A stretch of 64,000 bases of DNA from Prevotella sp. (GTDB lineage Bacteria; Bacteroidota; Bacteroidia; Bacteroidales; Bacteroidaceae): the NCBI GenBank assembly GCA_016281815.1, contig JAEEJK010000075.1, positions 34,936 through 98,935 on the forward strand. Direction: 5' to 3'. Shown piece after piece: positions 52,107 to 60,553 of the stretch. The notes under the pieces were generated by a model, which saw nothing but the letters and a program-made list of their open reading frames with translations, was not told where the DNA came from and did no database searches. Numbering within the stretch: position 1 is the stretch's first letter; each line of letters begins with the position of its first letter. The position numbers were made by a program, and so were the translations under genes.

Positions 52107-52115
52107 TAATTTTGC
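52107..52115 (+). promoter_or_regulatory. possible -7 box for the TIM-barrel gene
   Basis: TAATTTTGC fits TAnnTTTGC. No TTTG is at proper distance. Confidence 0.45.
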
Positions 52116-52261
52116 AAATGAAAATGTGGTACAAAGCGTGTCACAAAAGCAAATTGAAGAACCAACAATACATCTAACCCTCTCAAATCTTCCAAACGAT
52201 GAAAAAAACACTCTCAACAACAGCCTTGATGATGCCTAAACTCCCTAAACCCCAATTTATT

Positions 52262-54151
52262 ATGTCAACTAAAAAACTAAGAACATTCATATTGGTGGCC
52301 ATGGCGCTGATGGCGACGACGGCCGCCCATGCCGGGAAGTTCAACAACTTCAAAGTCTCTACCTACATCAGAGCCCAGGACGTGGCAAGGATGGAGGATG
52401 AGAAGTTCCTGAAATCGACCTGGGAGACAGTGAGCACCCAGGTGGACCTCGACAAGATTTACCTGGAGACCCACCGCGATGCTTTCACCGTGCCTGAGAA
52501 GACGCTTGTCAAGGTGAAGAAGTTTTTCCTGTCCAAGGGACTGGAGGTGGGGGGCGGCATCACGTTCACCCGTTCCGAACCATCTGATTTCGAGACCTAT
52601 AGTTATGCTCGCCCGGAGGAGCGGCAGCAGGTGAAGCAAATCTCAGAGTTCACCGCCAAGTTCTTCGATGACTTCATCCTCGACGACTTTTTCTTCATCG
52701 ACCTGAAAAACGATGACGAGATAGCCGAGAAGGGCAGCAAGAGTTGGACGGAATACCGCATCAGGCTGATGGCTGACGCAGGACGCGAACTGGTGGTGAA
52801 TCCCGCTAAAGCGGTCAACCCCAAGGTGAAGGTCATCATCAAATACCCCAACTGGTATGACCATTTTCACGGACTGGGGTTCAACCTCGAGGAAGAACCG
52901 ACCTATTTCGATGGTCTGTGGACGGGGACGGAGACACGCGATCCCGCTTCGGCCCAACATCTGCAGAATTACCTGAGTTACAATATTATGCGCTATTTTG
53001 AAAATATCGCACCCGGGCGCAATTTCGGAGGATGGGTGGATGCCGGTGGCATACATATGAGCATGGACCGCTATGCCGAACAACTGCACCTCACCATGCT
53101 GTCGAAGACACCAGAGATCATCCTGTGGAACTACATGCAGTTGGCAGAAGTGAAAATCACACCTGCCCAAAAGGCTCCTTGGCAAGCCATCGGCGGCAAC
53201 AGTTTCCGCTACGACGAGATGGTGGCGCCTTTCACCAAAAATGGAAAGACAATCACCCCCACCACCATGGCGCGCTATGCCAACGTGACGCTCCACCAGA
53301 CCGACCTGCTCATAGGGAAGTTGGGCAAGCCCATCGGACTCGTCTCCTACAAGCCTTACCACTCCTCTGGCGAGGAATTCCTGCAGAACTATTTGGGCAT
53401 GATTGGACTGCCCATGGACATGCACCCGCAATGGCTCGACGACCGGCAGCAGATCTTGCTTACCGAGCAGGCCGCCAAGGACCCGCAGATCGTAGAGAAA
53501 ATCAAACGTCAGTTGAAAAAGGGCGGTGACGTCATCATCACAACCGGACTGCTCAAGGTCATCAAGGACAAATTGGCGGATGTGGTGGAACTGTACTGCG
53601 GCGACCTGAAGGCCATCGTCAACGACTTCGGCATGATGGGCAAGTCGGAGCGGGAGTTCATCATCCCACAGGTGAAGTATTTCACCAACGATGCTTGGGA
53701 GGTGGTCAGTGCCGGTCGGCCACTCACCGGCGGCGTGTCGGGCTATCCCATCCTGCTGCGCGACACCTACTCCAAAGGTATCCTCTTCGTGCTCACCATC
53801 CCCGATGACTACGGCAACCTCTATGACTTCCCCGCTCCGGCACTCAACGTCATCCGCAACGTCATGAGCAAGGACGTGGGGGCATATATCGAGGGACCAT
53901 CGAAAGTGGCGCTGTTCCCCTATGACAACAAGACAATGGTGGTGGAGAATTTCAACGACCAGGCGGTGAGCCTCCGTGTGGTGGTCAACGACAAGGTGAA
54001 GACGCTGCGCAACCTCCTCACCGATGAGCAACTGAGGCCAGCCCAGGTATCCTATACCCGCTGGCGCTTTGTAGGCTATAAGGACAATCAGACGGTCTTT
54101 GACATCCAACTGCCCGCCCATAGTTATCAAGGATTCAAGATTGAAAACTGA
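52262..54151 (+). CDS. secreted TIM-barrel glycoside-hydrolase-like protein
   Basis: A 629-aa protein. The start at 52262 gives a clean signal peptide (MSTKKLRTFILVAMALMATT). A start at 52199 would add a stretch encoded by 'ctaaactccctaaacccc' repeat-like DNA. Residues ~75-330 read as a TIM barrel: 'KGLEVGGGITFTRSE', 'FFDDFILDDFFFIDL' (a D-D-F-F-F strand like catalytic strands of GH18/GH85-type enzymes), 'KVKVIIKYPNWYDHF', 'IILWNYMQLAEVK'. The C-terminal ~200 residues are beta-rich. I cannot assign a GH family or confirm catalytic residues. It is divergent from the SusCD operon, so a role in the same glycan pathway is plausible. Confidence 0.6.
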   Translation: MSTKKLRTFILVAMALMATTAAHAGKFNNFKVSTYIRAQDVARMEDEKFLKSTWETVSTQVDLDKIYLETHRDAFTVPEKTLVKVKKFFLSKGLEVGGGITFTRSEPSDFETYSYARPEERQQVKQISEFTAKFFDDFILDDFFFIDLKNDDEIAEKGSKSWTEYRIRLMADAGRELVVNPAKAVNPKVKVIIKYPNWYDHFHGLGFNLEEEPTYFDGLWTGTETRDPASAQHLQNYLSYNIMRYFENIAPGRNFGGWVDAGGIHMSMDRYAEQLHLTMLSKTPEIILWNYMQLAEVKITPAQKAPWQAIGGNSFRYDEMVAPFTKNGKTITPTTMARYANVTLHQTDLLIGKLGKPIGLVSYKPYHSSGEEFLQNYLGMIGLPMDMHPQWLDDRQQILLTEQAAKDPQIVEKIKRQLKKGGDVIITTGLLKVIKDKLADVVELYCGDLKAIVNDFGMMGKSEREFIIPQVKYFTNDAWEVVSAGRPLTGGVSGYPILLRDTYSKGILFVLTIPDDYGNLYDFPAPALNVIRNVMSKDVGAYIEGPSKVALFPYDNKTMVVENFNDQAVSLRVVVNDKVKTLRNLLTDEQLRPAQVSYTRWRFVGYKDNQTVFDIQLPAHSYQGFKIEN

Positions 54152-54159
54152 AATGCCCC

Positions 54160-54245
54160 TCTTCCTAGTCTCTCCTAGGATCACCTAGGGTTTCCTAGGA
54201 TATCCTAGGATTTCCTAGGGATCTCCTAGGATCTCTAAGTCCCCT
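54160..54245 (+). repeat. CCTAGG-type array between the TIM-barrel gene and umuD
   Basis: Seven CTAG tetramers in units such as tcctaggat and cctagggttt, spaced 9-12 bp, fill most of the 111-nt gap. No promoter box is evident. Confidence 0.8.
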
Positions 54246-54262
54246 TTAATCATTGCATTTAG

Positions 54263-54715
54263 ATGGAAAAAAATGAAGTAGAATTTATCCGCAGTGAGTT
54301 TGTCACCCAATTGGCGCTGAGTTATGCGCCGGGCATCAAGGCCGGTTTCCCTTCGCCTGCAGAGGCATACGAGGTGGAGGTGCTCGACTTCAACAAGGAC
54401 ATGATACGTCACCCCGACACCACGTTCTACGGGCGGGTGAGGGGTGACTCGATGATGGACGCCGGCATCTGCGACGGCGACATCCTCGTCATCGACCGCT
54501 CGCTCACACCGCGTAACGGCGATGTCGTGGTGGCCTATTACGACAACCGCTTCACCGTGAAGTTTTTCGACAATACGCATTATGACGAGGGGTTCATCAA
54601 CCTGGTGCCCGCCAACAACAAGTTCCCTGTCATCAAAATCACCGCCGATGATGAACTCACCATCTGGGGCGTGGTGCAATACACCATCAAAAACTGGCAT
54701 GCGCATAAAGACTGA
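54263..54715 (+). CDS. umuD: UmuD-like S24 autoprotease subunit of DNA polymerase V
   Basis: A 150-aa protein of UmuD length. The self-cleavage site is probably A27-G28 (IKAGFPSPAE). The catalytic serine is S63 in 'GDSMMDAGI' and the lysine is K100 in 'RFTVKFFD'. After RecA-stimulated cleavage UmuD' joins UmuC to make the translesion polymerase used in SOS mutagenesis. It precedes umuC in the usual order but is separated from it by 235 nt of repeats instead of the usual overlap or short gap. I found no recognisable SOS operator. Confidence 0.88.
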   Translation: MEKNEVEFIRSEFVTQLALSYAPGIKAGFPSPAEAYEVEVLDFNKDMIRHPDTTFYGRVRGDSMMDAGICDGDILVIDRSLTPRNGDVVVAYYDNRFTVKFFDNTHYDEGFINLVPANNKFPVIKITADDELTIWGVVQYTIKNWHAHKD

Positions 54716-54950
54716 ATAAGATTGAAAATTGAAAATTGAAGATTGAAGATTGAAAATTGAAAATTGAAGATTGAAGATTGAAAATTGAAAATTGAAGATT
54801 GAAGATTCTGGTTTCTCCGTATGAACGCGTTTTGCGCGTTCCCTTCTCTCACCCCTCATATCTCACCCCCTCATATCTCTCACCTCATACCCCTCACCCC
54901 TCACCCCTCACCCCTCATATCTCTCACCCCTCACCCCTCACCTCCTAATA
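54716..54950 (+). repeat. umuD-umuC intercistronic element: heptamer arrays around a hairpin core
   Basis: TTGAAAA/TTGAAGA heptamers (54721-54807, about a dozen units) are followed by a 34-nt core (54810-54843) with hairpin GAACGCG-ttttg-CGCGTTC. CCCCTCA/CTCTCAC-type units (54845-54945) then run up to the ATG at 54951. The order equals the element at 31459-31612. Confidence 0.85.
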
Positions 54951-56249
54951 ATGTATGCCCTCGTTGATGTAGACAATTGCTTTGTCAGTTGTGAGCGGGT
55001 TTTCCGCCCCGACCTGGTGGGAAAGCCCGTTGTGGTGCTGTCGAACAACGATGGCTGTGTCGTCGCGCGCAGCAATGAGGCGAAACTCATGGGCATCAAG
55101 GAAGGCACACCGTTCTACCAACTTGCAGACCTCTTCCCCGGACAGCAAATCCATGCTTTTTCCTCCAATTACGAACTCTATGCCGACATGACGCGGCGGC
55201 TGATGAACATCGTGCGCCGTGCCTCGAAGGAGTTTCACCGCTACAGCATCGACGAGGGGTTCTGCTTGCTGCCCGATATGGAGGGGGAGGCGCTGAAGGA
55301 GTGGGGAGAGGACCTTTTTGGTCAGATATACCGCGGACTGGGTATGCCGGTGAGCATCGGCATCGCCCCTACCAAGACATTGGCGAAGGTCGCGAGCAAG
55401 TTTGCCAAGAAGTATAAGGGCTACCGCCACTGCTGCCTGATAGACGATGATGACAAGCGCGAGACGGCACTCCGCCTCTTTCCCGTAGGCGACGTGTGGG
55501 GTATCGGAAGACGGTGGGAGCGCAAGTTGGCCTCACTCAATGTGCGCACCGCCTACGATTTTGCTGCCCATGCCGAGTCGTGGGTGCGCTCGTATTTCAA
55601 TATCGTGGGCATGCGCACCTGGCGAGAACTCAACGGCATCGACTGCATCCCTGTTGATGACATGGAGATGGTCACCAAGAAGAGCATCTGCACCTCGAGG
55701 TCGTTCCCACACAATCTCACCAACATGGCGGACATTCGCACCCATGTGGCGAACTATGCGGCAAGGTGTGCGGAGAAACTGCGGCGCCAGCGCTCCGTGG
55801 CCGCTGTCGTTGAGGTGTTTGTCGATACCAATCATTTCCGGGACGACCTGCCGCAGTATGGCATGTCGTGCGCCCTCAGTCTGCCCACGCCCTCTGCCTC
55901 CACCATACAACTCGTCTCGTGTGCGCTGTCGTGCCTTGAGAAGGTGTTCAGGCAGGGCTATGCCTATAAACGGGCAGGGGTGCTCGTGATGGACATCACG
56001 CCCGACAGTGCGGTGCAGACAAGTTTCCTCGACTATGACTCGGAACGCTATGAGCGGCTGCGCCGCCTGGACGAGGCAGTGGACCACATCAATAAGGTGA
56101 ACGGCCGTGAGACCGTCGTCCTCGGGTCACAGCAATATACCGCCAAGGACGGAAAGGGGAAAGCATCGAATTTCGCCTCTGCCATCCGCCGTGACCGAAA
56201 AAGTCCCAACTACACCACCCGATGGTCTGACATCATCGACGTGGAATGA
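54951..56249 (+). CDS. umuC: UmuC-like Y-family DNA polymerase
   Basis: A 432-aa protein. The palm has 'YALVDVDNCFVSCERVF' (D6 and D8 region) and 'RYSIDEGF' (D101/E102), the Y-family catalytic acids. 'IGIAPTKTLAKVASKFAKK' is the conserved finger/palm motif. Helix-hairpin-helix-like ('VGDVWGIGRRWERKLASLNVRTAYDFA') and little-finger ('FVDTNHFRDD') regions follow. It performs error-prone bypass synthesis with UmuD'. Full length. The start follows the pyrimidine-rich array directly. Confidence 0.92.
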   Translation: MYALVDVDNCFVSCERVFRPDLVGKPVVVLSNNDGCVVARSNEAKLMGIKEGTPFYQLADLFPGQQIHAFSSNYELYADMTRRLMNIVRRASKEFHRYSIDEGFCLLPDMEGEALKEWGEDLFGQIYRGLGMPVSIGIAPTKTLAKVASKFAKKYKGYRHCCLIDDDDKRETALRLFPVGDVWGIGRRWERKLASLNVRTAYDFAAHAESWVRSYFNIVGMRTWRELNGIDCIPVDDMEMVTKKSICTSRSFPHNLTNMADIRTHVANYAARCAEKLRRQRSVAAVVEVFVDTNHFRDDLPQYGMSCALSLPTPSASTIQLVSCALSCLEKVFRQGYAYKRAGVLVMDITPDSAVQTSFLDYDSERYERLRRLDEAVDHINKVNGRETVVLGSQQYTAKDGKGKASNFASAIRRDRKSPNYTTRWSDIIDVE

Positions 56250-56291
56250 AAGTTTTTTTGACCTTTGAATCAGAAAATCATTTTTTTTATA

Positions 56292-56300
56292 TACTTTTGT
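56292..56300 (+). promoter_or_regulatory. possible -7 box for the GH128-like gene
   Basis: TACTTTTGT fits TAnnTTTGY. The nearest TTTG (56264-56267) is 24 nt upstream, longer than the usual 19-21. Confidence 0.45.
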
Positions 56301-56390
56301 AGTTGACTTCCAAAAAACACATGGAAGAACTATGATTCCCACCATTTGCGGAAATGAAAGCATCTTTGTCATCTGAACAATCTATTGCCA

Positions 56391-59300
56391 ATGACATCAG
56401 TAAAAACATCGGAAAAATCGGTGAAAAAGACGATATTTTTTCTTCTCATCCTGTTTTTTGCCATCTCTGGTAGGGGATGGGCCATCACCCGCTCGCTTAC
56501 CTACAACGGGTCGGCTTTGTCGACTGCCGTGAACACTCTGCAGACAGTGGCCCAGCACACCTCTGATATCACGCTCTCCACCCCCGTCGACTATGTCATC
56601 ACAGCCAGCGAGGGACAGACGGCGATGACGGCCCGCGTCAATATCGCCCACGAAAGGGCGGCGGTCGTTTTTGAGAATATCAGGCCATCGGAGGTCATCG
56701 GCTCATGGCTGAAATACATCACCGTCAATGGCACTCAGGCCACTGACGGCAACAACTGCCGCGTGGAGACCTACCGCCACGGCACCATCGTGCTCCCATA
56801 CAGTCTGATGTGCCATCCCCTGACGGTGTATAAAGGAACTGCCTCGCAGGGAGAGTCGAACAGTGAGTATGAGGTGAACACCTATTATGACCGGTTGGGC
56901 AACTTCGACAATGCCATCAACAGTTTCACGCTCAAGCGGGGATACATGGTGACCATGGCCAACCATGCCGACGGCACGGGCTATAGCCATTGCTTCATCG
57001 CCAACGACGGCGACATCACCGTCACACTGCCCAAAGATATGCGCAACAGCGTCAGTTTCCTGCGCATCCTGAGGTGGCGGTGGCCCAGCAAAAAAGGATA
57101 TGCAGGACGCACACCGACTCCCATGGGACTGATGCGCGTGACGTGGTTCTATCAATGGAATGCGGAGAACTACGTGGAGTCCAACTACGACTATGTGCCT
57201 CAGCGCCATCATGAGACGGGCAGCACCTACTCGGGGAATGCCACCTGGGCATGGCCTTCGTGGGATGCACTCAACAGCCAGACTTCGGCGCACGTGCTCG
57301 GAACCAATGAACCCGACAACACCAGCGGCAGCGAGATGTACATGACCGTCGACAACCTCATCCGACTCCATGCCGATTACCTCAGAAGCGGCATGCGTAT
57401 CGGCACCTTCGCTTGCTGCAACCCCAACACATCGTGGGTGAAGGCGTATGTCGACTCCTGCGAGGCCCATAACTACCGTGTCGACTTCGTGGCCACGCAT
57501 TATTATATTGGAGGACAGACCCCTGCGGCCTGTGTCGCCTCGCTCAAGTCATTGTATGACGCCACCGGACTCCCCGTCTGGTGTACAGAGTGGAACAACG
57601 GCGCCAACTGGACATCGGAGAGCCAGTTCTATACCGACACGAAGGGGGCATGGTATCGGTGGGGCAGCGGCAACGACCAGGAGATGAACGGCATCTGGCT
57701 CACTGACGTGCTCCGCCGGGCCGACTACAGCGAGAACACCGAATGGCTCGAGCGCATGGCCGTCTACAATAACGTGGAACAGAAACGGTATGTCCACTGG
57801 ATCACCGATGATTTATGGACCACTGCCGGAGGTGACATCTATGGGGCATACAACAGCGACTTCGCCTACAGAAAGACGACAGATGTGTGGATGAACTGGC
57901 GTGACCAGGGCGATCCTCGTTCCCTTTTCGGTGGTTATGCTGCCGACGGCGAGCATCTCTACCTGCAGTGGACTGACCCCAACACCGACTGGACCAAGAC
58001 GGTGTATGTGCAGCAGCAGGCAAGCGGTTCGGTATGGTCGACCCGTGCCACCCTCGGCGTGAGCGATGAGGCAACCAGAAACGTTACACTCGCCGTGAAC
58101 GACTGCTCTGGGAAAAAAGTGTTCAGAATCGCCTGTGTGGATGCCAATGGCAAATACCACTATAGCAACACCATTGACCTGACGGCGACAGACATTCCCA
58201 ACGGATATATGAAAATCACCTCGCTGCCCAGTAACAGTGAAGATTTCTACTATGTCGTGGCAGACAAGGCTTCCGGTCTTTGCTGGACACTCGACAACGC
58301 CAACCCTACCGATGACTATACGTCGATTGTGGGCACTTCCAAGAGTGCATGGAACGGGGCAAGCGGTACGGTGACAGGCAACGGTATAGAACTGGTGGAA
58401 CTCTACAACTCTGCCTCGGCTGGCATCAAGATGCAGCAGACGGTAACGGTGCCCAACGGTATCTACAAAGCCGTGCTTTACGCCACCTCACACAATGCCA
58501 GGGGCGAGAATGGCGCGACTCTCAACGGTACGCGTGACAATGTGGCATACGTGTTCGCCACCTCTTCGGGAACGACCCAAAAAACCTATTTCACTGCTTC
58601 GGGCGTGACACCGGGCTTCCTCACAGGAGAGCCTCTTGAATGCACCATTAGCAACATCAGGGTGACAGACAGTTCGCTCACTTTAGGTCTGGGGCTGGAT
58701 CAGGCGAACATCACAGGGTGGCACTGCATACAGATCAAGTCGCTCACCAGAACGGGAGATGTAGAAGGTGTGCAGGCCGGGGCATCGGCATTCAAGGCGG
58801 TGCATTACGCCGAACCCTCGCCAACGGGCACCCATCTGGCTCAGGTGTGGCAGATGGAACCCAACGACGTGGCTGGCGGGTATGTGCTCCGATGTCCGGC
58901 CCAATACGACTTTGTGCTGTGTGGCACACAGATGCACACCGACAACAAGACGCACCTGGCCACGGCGACAAATGGCTTCCTTCCTGTTTATGACTCGTCC
59001 AATGACTGCTGGAGAATCAAGTATGCAGCGAATGACACCTATTGTGGTGTAGACGGTACCCCAGCCGTTGGTGATGAGGTGTCGGCAAGCAAGACTGTCG
59101 GCCATGCTGACCAACTCGCCATTTATGCTGTCAGGAAATCAGATTTCAATCAATGGTATATCGTTGATAACCAACATGCTGATGTGTCATATACCATCGC
59201 CAATCCCAACCTGTCGTGGGGAACGGCAGTCGGTGGCACCTCGGGAGGCGGAAGGGTGGAATATCCGGTCCGATGGAATTTCCAACATCGTTTCGAAGGG

Positions 59301-60494
59301 TGGAACGACGCGTTCACCGGAACGGCGGCACTGAGCGACGGACACGTGGGCACCTTCTTCAATGCCTGGGCAGGAACCCTCAACTATGCCGAACTGTCGC
59401 AGGAGGTGAGGCATTTGCCCAACGGTGTCTATCGCCTGACCGCAGATTTCGCCACCACTGACGGCTATTCACGCACCACCTCAAAAACAGCCCTCTATGC
59501 CAATGCCGGAGAAGGGAATATATCCAGGTCGTACAACATTACAGGAACAGGAGATAATGACTTCAACCTCTACACTTGCTATGTTCTTGTGAAAGACAAC
59601 CGCATGACGGTGGGGGCGAGGAGCGACGGCACCTGGTTCAAGGTGGCAGACTTCCACCTGGAATATGTGTGCGCTGAAAATGAAGCGACGGAAGATATTC
59701 TTGGATGGCTCGACAACGGAAGGGCTCTGCAGCACCAGTGCTGGCGCATGGGAGATGCCTGGCTCGACTTGTCGGGATTCCCTGATTGCCGTAACCTGCA
59801 GGTGGATCAGATCGCTGACAATGCCCTGATCAAGATGGCTCCGGGTGCTACGGTGGATGCCGCATACCATCCGAACAATATCATCCAGGATGGGAAATGC
59901 ACTCTCTTGGTCATCACCGACGAGGCTCCGCTGGAGGTCTTGGAACCTTTTGAGGCGTCGGAAGTGAGGTATGAGCGCCACGATGGGGCAGGGGAGTGGC
60001 ATCCGCTCTTCCTGCCGTTTGCTGTGCCTTCTTCTTCAGAGGTGAAAGTGGCGGGGATAGAAAGCGTGGACGGCAAGCAACTGCGGTACCTCCTGGCAAA
60101 AGAAAGTCTGCCCAACAGACCTGCACTCGTGCAGTTTGACAATGCTGCGGTCGTGCTCGAGGGCGTCAGCGTACTGCCCACCGTGGAGTATGACAATGAG
60201 GAAACCCGGCAGCATGGAACCTATCGTGACGGCGGGACGTGCCAACCGTTGAGATGGTATGTGGAGGGAGCGGACTCCCTCTCCGACCTCACGCTCATCT
60301 TCATAGGGGATGTCAACCGTGACGGAAGAATCAATGTCGCCGATGTGATGGGCCTGGTGACAATCCTACTGGAAAAGGACAATGAGAAACCCTACCGCTT
60401 TGACCATGATGCCGCCAATTTCAATGGCGACGCGACCATCAGCGTAACGGATGTCATGCAGATGGTGAATTACATCCTCAATGCGGATAGATAG
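56391..60494 (+). CDS. large secreted GH128-like (Asl1-type) glycosidase with dockerin repeats
   Basis: A 1367-aa protein. The start is taken at ATG 56391 (an upstream TTG is less likely); signal peptide ~15-31. Residues ~235-430 resemble the Asl1/GH128 catalytic barrel: acid/base candidate E307 in 'LGTNEPD', nucleophile candidate E400 in 'VWCTEWNNGANW', plus 'VDFVATHYYIGG'. GH128 members hydrolyse beta-1,3-glucan. Residues ~440-1290 are several beta-sandwich or CBM-like modules. Residues ~1304-1365 are dockerin repeats (GDVNRDGRINVADVMGLVTI; then a degenerate second loop with Ala at the first calcium position). With the GH3 gene 59 nt downstream it forms a likely glucan-degrading pair. Confidence 0.7.
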   Translation: MTSVKTSEKSVKKTIFFLLILFFAISGRGWAITRSLTYNGSALSTAVNTLQTVAQHTSDITLSTPVDYVITASEGQTAMTARVNIAHERAAVVFENIRPSEVIGSWLKYITVNGTQATDGNNCRVETYRHGTIVLPYSLMCHPLTVYKGTASQGESNSEYEVNTYYDRLGNFDNAINSFTLKRGYMVTMANHADGTGYSHCFIANDGDITVTLPKDMRNSVSFLRILRWRWPSKKGYAGRTPTPMGLMRVTWFYQWNAENYVESNYDYVPQRHHETGSTYSGNATWAWPSWDALNSQTSAHVLGTNEPDNTSGSEMYMTVDNLIRLHADYLRSGMRIGTFACCNPNTSWVKAYVDSCEAHNYRVDFVATHYYIGGQTPAACVASLKSLYDATGLPVWCTEWNNGANWTSESQFYTDTKGAWYRWGSGNDQEMNGIWLTDVLRRADYSENTEWLERMAVYNNVEQKRYVHWITDDLWTTAGGDIYGAYNSDFAYRKTTDVWMNWRDQGDPRSLFGGYAADGEHLYLQWTDPNTDWTKTVYVQQQASGSVWSTRATLGVSDEATRNVTLAVNDCSGKKVFRIACVDANGKYHYSNTIDLTATDIPNGYMKITSLPSNSEDFYYVVADKASGLCWTLDNANPTDDYTSIVGTSKSAWNGASGTVTGNGIELVELYNSASAGIKMQQTVTVPNGIYKAVLYATSHNARGENGATLNGTRDNVAYVFATSSGTTQKTYFTASGVTPGFLTGEPLECTISNIRVTDSSLTLGLGLDQANITGWHCIQIKSLTRTGDVEGVQAGASAFKAVHYAEPSPTGTHLAQVWQMEPNDVAGGYVLRCPAQYDFVLCGTQMHTDNKTHLATATNGFLPVYDSSNDCWRIKYAANDTYCGVDGTPAVGDEVSASKTVGHADQLAIYAVRKSDFNQWYIVDNQHADVSYTIANPNLSWGTAVGGTSGGGRVEYPVRWNFQHRFEGWNDAFTGTAALSDGHVGTFFNAWAGTLNYAELSQEVRHLPNGVYRLTADFATTDGYSRTTSKTALYANAGEGNISRSYNITGTGDNDFNLYTCYVLVKDNRMTVGARSDGTWFKVADFHLEYVCAENEATEDILGWLDNGRALQHQCWRMGDAWLDLSGFPDCRNLQVDQIADNALIKMAPGATVDAAYHPNNIIQDGKCTLLVITDEAPLEVLEPFEASEVRYERHDGAGEWHPLFLPFAVPSSSEVKVAGIESVDGKQLRYLLAKESLPNRPALVQFDNAAVVLEGVSVLPTVEYDNEETRQHGTYRDGGTCQPLRWYVEGADSLSDLTLIFIGDVNRDGRINVADVMGLVTILLEKDNEKPYRFDHDAANFNGDATISVTDVMQMVNYILNADR

Positions 60495-60553
60495 CAGCGA
60501 TCATGTGACGAATAATCAAGTGGGGAACCGAAAACCTCACCATACATAATACA

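Noticed and set aside
54152..54262. LexA/SOS operator before umuD
   Set aside because: The gap is filled by CCTAGG-type repeats. I could not identify a palindrome resembling a known Bacteroidota SOS box.
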